A stretch of DNA of 64,000 nt, from the NCBI RefSeq assembly GCF_000194155.1, contig NZ_GL877878.1:186001-250000 (forward strand). Direction: 5' to 3'. Position numbers and translations under genes: made by a program. Each line of letters opens with the position of its first letter. Position 1 is the first letter of the stretch. The notes under the pieces are model-generated. The model saw only the letters and a list, made by a program, of their open reading frames with translations, had not been told where the DNA came from and ran no database searches. Shown in pieces: positions 35,763 to 44,387 of this stretch. The DNA is from Saccharopolyspora spinosa NRRL 18395. GTDB taxonomy: Bacteria; Actinomycetota; Actinomycetes; Mycobacteriales; Pseudonocardiaceae.

Positions 35763-36530
35763 GTGGCTACCCTGGACGACATGAAGTGGCTTCCAGGCGG
35801 ATGGCAACGGGACGACCGGGTCGAGCAAGAGCGGGCGACTGTCCCGGCGCACCCGCGCGGCACCGCCCGCTACACCTCGGAGCGCGCCGGTCGGCCGGAG
35901 CCCGCCACCCGGGTGCAGCCCGGCGGCGGGCACCGGCCGACGCTGCTGGGGGCCGACGCGCACGACGTCGACGTCAGCGCCAGCAGCTTCAAAGCGCTGC
36001 TCATCGGCGGCGGCATCAGCGGGCTGCTCACGGTGCTTATCGCGGCGGTGCTGGTCAACAACGGCAACAGCGTCGGCATGTGGATCTGGCAACTCGTCTT
36101 CGGCGTGATCTTCCTGTGGTTCATCACCGCCTCCAGGGGCATGCTCAACAGCCGAGGCTTCCTTTTCGACCGCAGCGGTTTCTACGTCCGCACCCGTGGC
36201 GAGGTGTTCGGCATCGCATGGGACGAGATCAAGGCCGTCGGGATTGGCACGCTGCCCTGGGTGCAGCACCGGCGTCCGGTCGCACCGGAGCGGCGCCGGG
36301 CGCTGGAGGTCTACCCAGCGGATCCGGGGTTCGCGACGCGGCACCCGGAGCTGGAGCGTTGGCGGGTGGAGGAGGCCTCGTCGCTGCCGGGACTGCCCGG
36401 CGAGCGCTACCGGTTCCACCTGCCGCCGTTCAGCCGGCTGCCGAAGGAACTGGAAGGGGCGGTGCAGGCGATCGCCCCGCAGAAGTGGGTCGGCCAGTAC
36501 AAGCGGCAGCTCCCGCCACCGCAGTCCTGA
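35763..36530 (+). CDS. Membrane protein with C-terminal PH-like domain
   Basis: 255 residues. A disordered N-terminus (RVEQERATVPAHPRGTARYT), two hydrophobic helices (ALLIGGGISGLLTVLIAAVL and MWIWQLVFGVIFLWFITA), then a soluble part starting RGFLFDRSGFYVRTRGEVFG, which looks like a bPH-type domain, ending IAPQKWVGQYKRQLP. GTG 35763; ATG 35781 (MKWLPGG) is an alternative. Convergent with dinB, 6 nt apart. Role unknown, probably at the inner face of the membrane. Confidence 0.7.
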   Translation: MATLDDMKWLPGGWQRDDRVEQERATVPAHPRGTARYTSERAGRPEPATRVQPGGGHRPTLLGADAHDVDVSASSFKALLIGGGISGLLTVLIAAVLVNNGNSVGMWIWQLVFGVIFLWFITASRGMLNSRGFLFDRSGFYVRTRGEVFGIAWDEIKAVGIGTLPWVQHRRPVAPERRRALEVYPADPGFATRHPELERWRVEEASSLPGLPGERYRFHLPPFSRLPKELEGAVQAIAPQKWVGQYKRQLPPPQS

Positions 36531-36536
36531 GCGCGG

Positions 36537-37832
36537 CTACCAGCCGAGGCTGTCGATCGGATCCGCTGAGGCCAGCGCCGCGTCGTCGGTGGCGAAGGTG
36601 TGGGCCACCCCGCGCCCGCTGACGGCGGTTTCGAACCGGACGGTGACCCGGCCGTGCCCGGCGCCCTGCACCCAGCCGTGCCCGAACTCGTCGTGCCGCA
36701 CGTCGTCGCCCGCCCGCCAGTGCCGGCTCGAAGGAGCCATGCGCGGCTCGGCGACCGGCTGCGTGACGGGAACCGGGGCTTCCTGCCGGTCGGCGGGGTT
36801 GTCGAACAGCGGCTCCTGTTCGGAGGTCGCCAACCCGGAGTAGGAGACGCCGACCAGCCGGACCGGGGTGCCCGGCGGGACGGCGACGGGCAGCAGCCGC
36901 CGCGCCGCGGCGGAGAGGGCGCCGAGATCGCTGGTCGCCGACGCGAACGTTTCCGCGCGGCTGATCGTGGTGAAGCCGGAATCCCGGATCTTGATCGTCA
37001 CGGTGCGGGCGGCGCGCCCCGACGAAACCAACCGGCGGCCTGCGGCCTGCAGCCTCACCTGGTCGGAGATGTCGATGTCGAACGTCGTCTCGGCGCTGAC
37101 CTGCTTCGCTTCGGCGCGCTCGGCCACCGGATGCTCGTCGATGCCGTGCGCGAGCCGGTGCAATTCGGTGCCGTGCGCTTGCCCGAGCAGCGACGTCACG
37201 TCGCCCAGCCGCAGCGCGGCGAGCTCGCCGATCGTCTGGACGCCGATGCGGTGCAGCTTCGACTCCGTTACCGGCCCGATGCCCCACATCTTGCGCACCG
37301 GCAGCCCCGACAGCAGTTCGAGTTGCTGCTCCGGTGGCACCACGAGCATCCCGTCCGGTTTGGCCAGGCCCGAGGCGATCTTGGCGAGCTGCTTGCCGGA
37401 ACCCGCGCCGATTGATGCGGTCACGCCGACCTCACGGTGCACCCGCGCGCGCAGCTGCGTGGCGAAGTCCTCCACCTGCGGCGTGGCGGCCCCCGAGAGT
37501 TCGGCCGGTTCCAGGAATGCCTCGTCGACCGAAACCTGCTCGACGACGTCCGAAACTTCCCGGACGATGCCTAACACCCGCTTGCTGACGGCCTGGTAGA
37601 CGCGGAACCGGGGCGGGAGCACCACCGCGACCGGGCAGCGACGACGGGCCTCGGCCATCGGCATCGCGGACCGCGCGCCGAACTCCCGGGCTTCGTAGCT
37701 GGCGCCGGCGACGGTGCCGCGCGGGCCGAGCCCGCCGACGAGTACCGGGCGGCCCCGGACGGTGGGGCGGGTCAGCTGCTCCACGGACGCGAAGAACGCG
37801 TCCATGTCCATGTGCAGCACCCACCTCGGCAT
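36537..37832 (-). CDS. dinB: DNA polymerase IV (DinB)
   Basis: Y-family translesion polymerase. Catalytic carboxylates are in VLHMDMDAFFASVEQLTRP and VEQVSVDEAFLEP; fingers motif GGLGPRGTVAGASYEAREFG; helix-hairpin-helix KMWGIGPVTESKLHRIGV; little-finger domain to about residue 350. Then ~80 extra residues (HDEFGHGWVQGAGHGRVTVR) form a small C-terminal domain found in many actinobacterial DinB proteins. 431 aa. No LexA-like box is seen upstream. Convergent with the membrane gene. Acts in error-prone bypass synthesis. Confidence 0.93.
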   Translation of the reverse strand: MPRWVLHMDMDAFFASVEQLTRPTVRGRPVLVGGLGPRGTVAGASYEAREFGARSAMPMAEARRRCPVAVVLPPRFRVYQAVSKRVLGIVREVSDVVEQVSVDEAFLEPAELSGAATPQVEDFATQLRARVHREVGVTASIGAGSGKQLAKIASGLAKPDGMLVVPPEQQLELLSGLPVRKMWGIGPVTESKLHRIGVQTIGELAALRLGDVTSLLGQAHGTELHRLAHGIDEHPVAERAEAKQVSAETTFDIDISDQVRLQAAGRRLVSSGRAARTVTIKIRDSGFTTISRAETFASATSDLGALSAAARRLLPVAVPPGTPVRLVGVSYSGLATSEQEPLFDNPADRQEAPVPVTQPVAEPRMAPSSRHWRAGDDVRHDEFGHGWVQGAGHGRVTVRFETAVSGRGVAHTFATDDAALASADPIDSLGW

Positions 37833-37940
37833 GCACGCAATTCAACGGGATCCGTCTGACATCTGCCGTCGCGGTGCCGCCCCGGTCTGGCCTGCCGGCG
37901 GCAGGTCTCATTCAGCGCTCACCGCGGCCGGGCTGGTTGA

Positions 37941-37958
37941 CAGTTTCAATTGAAACTG
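37941..37958. promoter_or_regulatory. 18-bp perfect palindrome upstream of dinB
   Basis: CAGTTTCAATTGAAACTG, AT-rich in a GC-rich region, overlapping a plus-strand TTGACA. It lies between dinB (108 bp to its start) and a small minus-strand gene. Likely an operator for a homodimeric regulator. Confidence 0.6.
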
Positions 37959-37979
37959 CGCCCCGACGAGCGGACGTTG

Positions 37980-38168
37980 TCAGCGCAGCTCCGCCGGACC
38001 AGCCGTCTCGTCCTGCTCGTCGTCGGCCGGGCGCTCGCGTGGCGCGAGGAACACCACACCGCTTTCCAGGTCCAGCGGCCCGCAGGGGTCGTGATCGCGC
38101 GAGATCCCGGTCTGATCGCCCTCGTGCTGCAGCTTCCGGCCGGGGAAGGGTTCGCCGTATTTGCCCAT
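37980..38168 (-). CDS. Small conserved-looking protein (62 aa)
   Basis: MGKYGEPFPGRKLQHEGDQT continues to DHDPCGPLDLESGVVFLAPR and an acidic/basic tail (ERPADDEQDETAGPAELR). Hydrophilic, one Cys, no membrane segment. The composed, high-GC3 frame with ATG 38168 suggests a genuine small gene. Lies between the sugar-binding protein gene and the palindrome before dinB. Function unknown. Confidence 0.5.
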   Translation of the reverse strand: MGKYGEPFPGRKLQHEGDQTGISRDHDPCGPLDLESGVVFLAPRERPADDEQDETAGPAELR

Positions 38169-38240
38169 GCGTCCAAGGTAGTCCGCGAACCGGTGCCCAC
38201 CCCGGGGCCGGAGCCGGCTCCCCGCCCCGGCCCCCGGGGA

Positions 38241-39218
38241 TCAGCAGTGGGACTTGTAGAAGTACTGCGCCTGCTGGTCCATGTTGTCGCGGGTGATGGC
38301 GATCATCTCGGTGCGGGTCTCCCGCTCGACCGGCTGACCCTTGACCGCCGCGATCGCGCGCTGGACGCCTTCCTGGCCGATCTTGCCGGGGTTCTGCGCG
38401 ATCAGCGCCTGGACCCGGCCGTTGCGCAGGTCGTCCACCTGCTTGGGGCTGGCGTCGAAGCCGACCAGCTGCACCTGCCCCGATTTGCCCGCGTTGGACA
38501 GCGCGGTGGCAGCGCCCTCACCGGTGTTGAGGTTGGTGCCGAACACGCCGACCAGGTCCGGCGTCGCGGCCAGCGTCGACGACACGATCTGCGCGGCCGT
38601 GGCCGGTTCGTTCTCGGTGTACTGGGTGGGCAGCAGCTTCAGGTTCGGGTGCTTGGCGATCTCCTCCTCGAAGCCCTTGGCCCGCTCATCGGTGGTGGAG
38701 GTGCCCGCCTTCGTGTTCAGCGCCAGCACCGATCCCGGCTTGTCGCCGACCAGCTTCGCCAGGGTCTGCGCGGCAAGCTGGCCACCCGCGTAGTTGTCGG
38801 AGGACAGCGAGGTGACCGCGATGGAGCGGTCCTCCAGCGCGGTGTCGACCTCGACGACCTGGATGCCGTTGCTCCTGGCCTGTTGCAGCGGCGCGGCCAG
38901 CGCCTTGTCGTCGGTGGGGGCGATGATCACCGCGCCGGGCTTGGTGCTGACGATGCCGCCCAGGATCTGCGACTGCTCGGCCTGCTCGAACTTCTCCGGG
39001 GCCTGCGTGTTCAGCTGGTAGCCCTGCGCGGCGGCCTCCTGCTGCGCCGCGCATTCGATGGACACGTAGAACGGCTCGCCGCGCATCCCGGTGATCAGGG
39101 CGAGGTTCTTGTTGTTGGGGTCGGTCTGCCCGCTGCCGGTGTCCCCGATCTGGCCTGATCCGCAACCGGCCAGCAGCAGCACCGTCCCCAGCGCCAGCGC
39201 GGTCATGTGCGTTCTCAT
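38241..39218 (-). CDS. Sugar ABC transporter substrate-binding lipoprotein (RbsB/FrcB-like)
   Basis: Extracytoplasmic sugar-binding protein of the ribose/fructose family. Lipoprotein leader ALALGTVLLLAGCGSG. Periplasmic-binding fold: NLALITGMRGEPFYVSIECA, GAVIIAPTDDKALAAPLQQA, VVEVDTALEDRS, VFGTNLNTGEGAATALSNAG, LVGFDASPKQVDDLRNGRVQ, IAQNPGKIGQEGVQ. 325 aa. Last gene of the operon lacI-manA-ATPase-permease-binding protein. A GC-rich hairpin follows (about 38198-38239). Confidence 0.88.
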   Translation of the reverse strand: MRTHMTALALGTVLLLAGCGSGQIGDTGSGQTDPNNKNLALITGMRGEPFYVSIECAAQQEAAAQGYQLNTQAPEKFEQAEQSQILGGIVSTKPGAVIIAPTDDKALAAPLQQARSNGIQVVEVDTALEDRSIAVTSLSSDNYAGGQLAAQTLAKLVGDKPGSVLALNTKAGTSTTDERAKGFEEEIAKHPNLKLLPTQYTENEPATAAQIVSSTLAATPDLVGVFGTNLNTGEGAATALSNAGKSGQVQLVGFDASPKQVDDLRNGRVQALIAQNPGKIGQEGVQRAIAAVKGQPVERETRTEMIAITRDNMDQQAQYFYKSHC

Positions 39219-39263
39219 CAGGGTTCTACCTCCACACGCCGTTGTGCCGATGATCGAGAGAGG

Positions 39264-40313
39264 TCAGCGGCTGTTTCGCGCCCGCCGTCTGCGCTGGTCC
39301 AGCCACACCGCGGCGACCAGGACCGCGCCGACCGCGATCGGTTGCCAGAACGGCCGCACCCCGGCCATCACGAACCCGGCGTCGAGCACTGCGGGGATGA
39401 ACACGCCGATGACGCTGCCGACCACGGTGCCGATGCCGCCGAACAGGCTGGTCCCGCCCAGCACGACGGCCGCGATCGCGTTCAGGTTGTCGTTGCTGTG
39501 GCCGCTGATCGTGGTGGTGCCGAAATAGGCCAGCGACATGAACCCGGCCAGCCCGGCCAGCATCCCGGTCAAGGTGTAGATGGCGACCAGGTGGCGAGTG
39601 ACCTTGATGCCGCTGCGGCGGGCGGCCTCGGCGTTCGAGCCGATCGCGTAGGTGTAGCGGCCGAAGGCCGTGGTGTGCAGCAGCCAGAGCGCCAGCAGCG
39701 TGATCACCGCCGCGAGGATCACGAGGTTCGGTACCACGACGAACGACGTGCCGGTGCCGAGGGTCTTCCGCAGCGCACCGGGCACGGTGCGCACGTCGAT
39801 GCCGTTGGTGAGCAGCTGGGCGGCACCGAGTGCCGCGCCGAACGAGCCGAGCGTGACGATCAACGCCGGGACCCGGGCGACGGCCACGAGCAGCCCGTTG
39901 AGCAGGCCCCACAGCGCGCCGCCGACCAGCGCGACCAGCAGGCCGATCAAGATCACGCCCCAACCGGCGTTCGTGGCGTCGCCGCCGCTGAGCCATTCCA
40001 TGATCATCGCGGACACGACACCGGCGAACACCAGCACCGAACCCACCGACAGGTCGATGCCGGAGGTGATGATCACGAAGGTCATGCCTACGGCGAGCAT
40101 CAGCAGCGGAGCCGCCTGCACCAGCAGGTTCTGCACGTTGAACAGGGTCGGGAAGGCGTCCGGGCGGATCGCGCTGAACAGCACGCACAGCGCGACAAGC
40201 ACCAAGCCCGTCCACAGCGTGTTCGAGGCGGTCAGCCGCGCGCCGAGCCTCTTGGCCGGCGCGGCCACATCCGCGTCCACAGTGGATTTCTGGGTTCTCT
40301 GCTCGGTGGCCAT
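39264..40313 (-). CDS. Sugar ABC transporter permease (RbsC/FrcC-like)
   Basis: 349-aa inner-membrane permease of the BPD-transp-2 family with about ten helices. Recognisable: LLMLAVGMTFVIITSGIDLS with VGSVLVFAG, AVARVPALIVTLGSFGAALG, AIGSNAEAARRSGIKVTRHL and LNAIAAVVLGGTSLFGGIGT. ATG 40313 overlaps the ATPase stop (ATGA). 45 nt separate it from the binding-protein gene. The pairing with manA suggests fructose or mannose as substrate (inference). Confidence 0.9.
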   Translation of the reverse strand: MATEQRTQKSTVDADVAAPAKRLGARLTASNTLWTGLVLVALCVLFSAIRPDAFPTLFNVQNLLVQAAPLLMLAVGMTFVIITSGIDLSVGSVLVFAGVVSAMIMEWLSGGDATNAGWGVILIGLLVALVGGALWGLLNGLLVAVARVPALIVTLGSFGAALGAAQLLTNGIDVRTVPGALRKTLGTGTSFVVVPNLVILAAVITLLALWLLHTTAFGRYTYAIGSNAEAARRSGIKVTRHLVAIYTLTGMLAGLAGFMSLAYFGTTTISGHSNDNLNAIAAVVLGGTSLFGGIGTVVGSVIGVFIPAVLDAGFVMAGVRPFWQPIAVGAVLVAAVWLDQRRRRARNSR

Positions 40314-41065
40314 CAGCTCGCGTCCTCCTGCGACAGTGCACCGGTCATGGCACCGACCAGGTCTTCCAAGGTCGCTTCCGCGGCGCTGAACCGCCCGAGG
40401 CGCAACACCTCGACGCGATCCGAGACCGACAGGACCTCCGGCATGTTGTGGCTGATCAGCACCACCGAGATGCCGGTGTCGCGGACCCGGCGGATCACGT
40501 CCAGCACGCGTTTTCGCTGCACGACACCCAGCGCGGCGGTGGGCTCGTCCATGAACACGAGCTTGTCCGCCCATGCGACCGAGCGCGCCACGGCGACGCT
40601 CTGCCGCTGCCCACCGGACAACGAGCCGATCGGAACCGAAAGGTCTTGCAGCGACACCCCGAACTTGGCGAACTGCTCGGCGGCCCGCGTGCGCATCTTC
40701 GCCTTGTCCAGCATGCCGAGCCGACCGAGCAGCCCGGGCCGCCGGATCTCCCGGCCCAGGAACAGGTTCGCGGCCGGGTCGAGGTCCGGTGCCACCGCAA
40801 GGTCCTGGTAGGCGGTCTCGATGCCGTGCGCCCGGGCGGCGGCGGGGGAGTCGAGCGTCACCGGCCTGCCGGAGACCAGGATCTGCCCCGAATCCGGCTG
40901 CTCCACCCCGGAAAGGCATTTCACCAGCGTCGACTTGCCCGCACCGTTGTCCCCGACGAGGGCGACGACCTCGCCCTGACGAACTGTGAACGACGCGCCG
41001 CGCAGCGCCTCCACGCTCCCGTAGCGCTTGACCAGATCGCGAGCCTCCAACAGCGGTTCGGTCAT
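40313..41065 (-). CDS. Sugar ABC transporter ATP-binding protein (single-domain FrcA-like)
   Basis: 250-aa ATPase: Walker A GDNGAGKSTLVKCLSG, ETAYQDLAVAPDLDPAANLF, signature LSGGQRQSVAVARSV, Walker B KLVFMDEPTAALGV, H-loop VVLISHNMPEVLSVSDRV. One nucleotide-binding domain, unlike the double RbsA, so two copies would pair with the permease, as in FrcA. ATG 41065 overlaps the manA stop (ATGA) and its own stop overlaps the permease start. Energises sugar uptake. Confidence 0.9.
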   Translation of the reverse strand: MTEPLLEARDLVKRYGSVEALRGASFTVRQGEVVALVGDNGAGKSTLVKCLSGVEQPDSGQILVSGRPVTLDSPAAARAHGIETAYQDLAVAPDLDPAANLFLGREIRRPGLLGRLGMLDKAKMRTRAAEQFAKFGVSLQDLSVPIGSLSGGQRQSVAVARSVAWADKLVFMDEPTAALGVVQRKRVLDVIRRVRDTGISVVLISHNMPEVLSVSDRVEVLRLGRFSAAEATLEDLVGAMTGALSQEDAS

Positions 41066-42108
41066 CTCGGGCTCCCGGCCCCCGGCGGGCGGCAGTGCAC
41101 CACCGTGAGGTCGCCTTCGAGCTGGGTGGCCCCGGCGGAATGCGGGACGACGGCGGTGCTGCCGCGGTGCAGCGGCAGGTCGACGCCGCCGGAGCGCAAC
41201 TTCCCGCTGCCGTCCAGCACGACGAGCACGCCGAAGGACGGTTCGAGCTCGACGGTGCCGTGCAGCCGGTCGGCGCGGAAAAACGGGGCGGCGTCCTCGG
41301 CCAGCAGCGGAACACGCGGGGCGACCTCGTCCGCGGTGCGCTTGATCAGCGAATTCAGGACCGAGTCGTCGAAACCGGATCGGTTGAGGGTTTCGAGCGC
41401 GGTCCGCTGGTCCAGGCCGAGGAACGCGCCTTCGGCATCGGCCAGGAACCCCTGCCACTCCAACGTGATCGAGAAGTCCGTCGGCTGCTGCAACTCGACG
41501 ATGAACACGCCCTCGCCGATGGCGTGCGGCGTGCCGGCGGGAACGTGCACGGTGTCGCCTGGCCGTACGCGGATCTCGTTGAGCGAACCAAGCATCGCCG
41601 AGGAATCCTGGGTGGCCACCCACTCGGCGACCACCTCCGGCGCGACGTCATCGCGGAAACCCAGGTACACCACCGGGTTCGCGCCGGAGGTGCCGATCAC
41701 GATCCACGCCTCGGTCTTGCCGAACCGGGAACCCAGGTGCTGCCGGGCGAAGGCGTCCGAAGGATGGCAGTGCACCGGCAGCCGCTGCCCCGCGTCCAAC
41801 AGCTTGACCAGCAGCGCGGTGCTGTCGCCGAAGGCCGCCACGTGCTCGGCCCCCAACCACGAGTCGGGGTCGGCGGTAACCGCGTCCCGCAGCCAACGCC
41901 CGTCCGGCAGGCGCGACAGGCCCGATTCGGCCTGGCCGAAGCGCGTCGTGGTGGATGCGACCCAGTCCTCCGGGCCGAACTTCTGGTCGTCGCCTCCGCC
42001 GCGCAGCGCGGCGATTGACGCACCGCCCCGGTAGAACTGGCGGGGCTGGTTGGACGGCAGGGCGATCACGGACGCCGGGCCGGTCTGATCATTGTGGACA
42101 GTACTCAA
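41062..42108 (-). CDS. manA: Class I mannose-6-phosphate isomerase
   Basis: Interconverts mannose-6-P and fructose-6-P. Cupin-fold zinc enzyme: LPVHCHPSDAFARQHLGSRF (zinc His pair), KTEAWIVIGT (zinc Glu), VHVPAGTPHAIGEGVFIVEL (zinc His). 348 aa from TTG 42108, which overlaps the lacI stop as TTGA; GTG 42069 is an alternative start. Its place between a LacI regulator and a sugar ABC transporter links it to catabolism of the imported sugar. The N-terminus is less conserved than in E. coli ManA. Confidence 0.85.
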   Translation of the reverse strand: MSTVHNDQTGPASVIALPSNQPRQFYRGGASIAALRGGGDDQKFGPEDWVASTTTRFGQAESGLSRLPDGRWLRDAVTADPDSWLGAEHVAAFGDSTALLVKLLDAGQRLPVHCHPSDAFARQHLGSRFGKTEAWIVIGTSGANPVVYLGFRDDVAPEVVAEWVATQDSSAMLGSLNEIRVRPGDTVHVPAGTPHAIGEGVFIVELQQPTDFSITLEWQGFLADAEGAFLGLDQRTALETLNRSGFDDSVLNSLIKRTADEVAPRVPLLAEDAAPFFRADRLHGTVELEPSFGVLVVLDGSGKLRSGGVDLPLHRGSTAVVPHSAGATQLEGDLTVVHCRPPGAGSPR

Positions 42109-43121
42109 CGTGTTACCTCTCCGGAACCTCTTGCCAGCAGGCGAGTGGGAACGACCCTGCGACGTGGTGGGGTGCGGTCGCCGTCCAACCGCGCGAACAG
42201 CAACTCCGCCGCCGACCGCCCCAGTGCCCACGTGTCGTGGGTGACCACGCTGATCGGCGGATCGAGAAGGTCGGCGAGCTCGAAGTCGTCGAAGCCGACG
42301 AGCGCCGGGCGCGACGGCTGCCCGGCCAGCGCCCGCAGGGCGTGGATGGTGATCCGGTTGTTGCCGGTCACCAGCGCGGTCGCGCGACGCAACGTGGAAC
42401 GCAATGCCTGCGCTACCGACTCGTAGGTGTGCGGGCCCATCAGGACCAGGTCGGGGGAGAACGGCACCCCGGCCTGCGCACAACCTTCCCGGAAACCGCG
42501 CAACCGCTCGGCGGCCGTGTGGATTTCCAGGGCGTCGCCCAGGAACGCGATCTCGCGGTGCCCGTGTTCGGCCAGGTGGCGTGCGGCGAGCGCGGTGCCG
42601 CCGGCGTTGTCGATCAACACTGTGTCGGCGTCGAGGTTGCCCGGCGGCCGGTCCACGAACACCACCGGCGTACCGGCGTTGATCTCGTGCGCGATGTACC
42701 CGTGCTGGTGACCGGCGGGAACTACGAGCAGCCCGTCGACCCGGCGGGCGCAGAACTCCAGCACCAGCTCGCGTTCCCGAGCCGGGTCCTCATCGGACGA
42801 GCCGGTCAGCACCTGCTTGCCCTGCACCCGCGCGACTTCCTCGACGGCGCGGGTCAGCACCGAGTAGAACGGGTTCGCCAGGTCCTCCAGCACCAGGCCC
42901 AGTGTGCCGGTCCCGGTGCCCCGGCGGAGGTTGCGGGCGCTGAGGTTGCGGCGGAACCCGAGCTGGTCGATGGCGGCCAGCACCCGCTCCGCGGTCGCCG
43001 GATGCACGCCGTTCTCGGCGTTGACGACCCGCGAAACGGTCTTGATGCTCACGCCCGCCAACCGCGCCACATCGTTCATCGTGGCGCGTCGGACGTTCCC
43101 GGATTGAGACAACGTTGTCAT
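42105..43121 (-). CDS. LacI-family transcriptional regulator
   Basis: About 338 residues. HTH NDVARLAGVSIKTVSRVVNA and hinge helix ERVLAAIDQLGFRRNLSARN, then a periplasmic-binding-like core (TLGLVLEDLANPFYSVLTRA, DGLLVVPAGHQHGYI, VVFVDRPPGNL, PALVGFDDFELADLLDPPIS). ATG 43121 is preferred; codons 1-5 lie inside a GACAACGTTGTC palindrome, a typical LacI half-site pair. First gene of the sugar operon and likely its own repressor. The stop overlaps manA. Confidence 0.92.
   Translation of the reverse strand: MTTLSQSGNVRRATMNDVARLAGVSIKTVSRVVNAENGVHPATAERVLAAIDQLGFRRNLSARNLRRGTGTGTLGLVLEDLANPFYSVLTRAVEEVARVQGKQVLTGSSDEDPARERELVLEFCARRVDGLLVVPAGHQHGYIAHEINAGTPVVFVDRPPGNLDADTVLIDNAGGTALAARHLAEHGHREIAFLGDALEIHTAAERLRGFREGCAQAGVPFSPDLVLMGPHTYESVAQALRSTLRRATALVTGNNRITIHALRALAGQPSRPALVGFDDFELADLLDPPISVVTHDTWALGRSAAELLFARLDGDRTPPRRRVVPTRLLARGSGEVTR
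43108..43119. promoter_or_regulatory. LacI-type operator overlapping the lacI start
   Basis: Perfect palindrome GACAACGTTGTC with a central CG as in LacI/GalR operators. It covers the first codons of the regulator gene, so binding would block the operon. Confidence 0.65.
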
Positions 43122-43247
43122 GACGAGCGGCATTGGATCGCGACCCGTCGGCGCCTGTCAATGGAACCGGCCGATTCTGCCTGCACCTGGCCCCGGAACA
43201 TCCGTCGATCGGACCAGCACCCACCGCCGCGATCCGGGGGCCGGAGG

Positions 43248-43377
43248 TGACCGGAAGGTTCCCATCCGCACACCCGCCGAACTCCGTCCAGCGCGCGCCC
43301 ACCGGGCCAGAGGATGACAGGAAGGTTCCCATGCTGCGGTTTTCCCGATCCGGGGTGACAGGAAGGTTCCCTTGCTC
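43248..43377 (+). repeat. Three dispersed repeats upstream of the lacI operon
   Basis: Copies at 43248-43269 (TGACCGGAAGGTTCCCATCC), 43315-43336 (TGACAGGAAGGTTCCCATGC) and 43356-43377 (TGACAGGAAGGTTCCCTTGC), all in one orientation. They lie in the ~510-nt gene-free gap between lacI and cutA. Confidence 0.85.
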
Positions 43378-43547
43378 GCACCCGGGCGGGGCCGAGGGGA
43401 AAGTCTCCGGACCCGCAGGGCGGTCAAGTCGGCGGACGGCGGAATTCGGCGCGGCTGAACGCCGCGTCGAGGTGTCGACACCGGACAAGAACGGCGATCC
43501 GCATTGACCTCGGCGGCGTCTGGAACGACGGTGAACCGGCGGGGCTT

Positions 43548-43559
43548 GACAAGGTTGTC
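43548..43559. promoter_or_regulatory. Second LacI-like operator
   Basis: GACAAGGTTGTC, near-identical to the operator at 43108, about 440 bp away and overlapping a TTGACA hexamer. It may allow looping, or control the divergent cutA promoter. Confidence 0.5.
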
Positions 43560-43632
43560 CAGTGCTAGCACAGCGAGCGCAGCGACCTTCCGGTCAGCGG
43601 CTCCGCGGCGGATTGCGGGCTCCCCTGAACTC

Positions 43633-43950
43633 ATGGCTGATCATGTGCAGGTCGTGACCACCACCGACTCGGAGCAGGCGGCCGCCGAGTTGGCACGCGG
43701 TGTCGTCGAGGGGCGGCTGGGGGCGTGCGTGTAGGTCGTGCCCATCCGCAGCTTCTACGTGTGGGAGGGCGCGGCGCAGGACGACGCCGAATGGCAGCTG
43801 CAGATCAAGACCTCCGCCGGGCGGCTCGCCGCGCTGGTCGAGCACCTCCGGGCCAATCACAGCTACGACGTGCCGGAGATCATCGCCACGCCGATCGTCG
43901 GCGGCAACCCCGATTACCTGGCCTGGGTCGACCACCAGACCCGCGCGTAG
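43633..43950 (+). pseudogene. cutA: CutA divalent-cation tolerance protein with in-frame amber codon
   Basis: ATG 43633: HVQVVTTTDSEQAAAELARG and GRLGACV, then TAG at 43732. The same frame continues VVPIRSFYVWEGAAQDDAEW, LQIKTSAGRLAALVEHLRAN and YDVPEIIATPIVGGNPDYLA to 43950. CutA homologues have Gln-Val or a similar pair at the stop site, so a single C-to-T change (CAG to TAG) explains it. Total 105 codons, the normal CutA trimer subunit size. Could be a real null allele or a base error; a fresh start at 43738-43741 would not give a functional fold. Confidence 0.85.
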
Positions 43951-44026
43951 CGGACCGGGGGCGGTGTGATCGGCGACACCCGGCACACTCGCAGGGGAGT
44001 GCCGTTGGAACGGAAGTGGGTTTGAC

Positions 44027-44386
44027 GTGCCGCGTACGTATGCCGGGTGGTTCCGGGCGGTGGCGATCGCCGAGGCGTTCTCGTGGGTCGGTCTGCTGGT
44101 GGCGATGGCGTTCAAGTACGGTCTGCAGCAGCCGCTCGGCGTGACGGTCATGGGCTGGGTCCACGGGCTGGTGTTCACCGCCTACGTGGCGACCTGCCTC
44201 GTCGTGTTCAGCCCGCTGCGCTGGCGGTTCGGGGTGCTCGTCCTGGCGCTGGTGGCGTCGATCCCGCCGCTGGCGTCGGTGTGGTTCGAGCGCTGGGCGA
44301 ACCGTCGCGGGCTGCTGGCCGAATCGGATTCGGACGAGCCGACGTTCTGGGGCCGGGTCCGGTACGCGCTGCGCGAGTTGAACTGA
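44027..44386 (+). CDS. DUF3817 membrane protein
   Basis: 119 residues with three helices; the family pattern is FRAVAIAEAFSWVGLLVAMA, GVTVMGWVHGLVFTAYVATC and VLVLALVASIPPLASVWFER. GTG 44027 follows AAGTGGGTTTGAC. DUF3817 proteins are small integral membrane proteins of actinobacteria, often next to or fused with transporters or regulators. Its 3' end meets the marR gene at 44388 (convergent, 1 nt apart). Function unknown. Confidence 0.85.
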   Translation: MPRTYAGWFRAVAIAEAFSWVGLLVAMAFKYGLQQPLGVTVMGWVHGLVFTAYVATCLVVFSPLRWRFGVLVLALVASIPPLASVWFERWANRRGLLAESDSDEPTFWGRVRYALRELN

Positions 44387-44387
44387 C

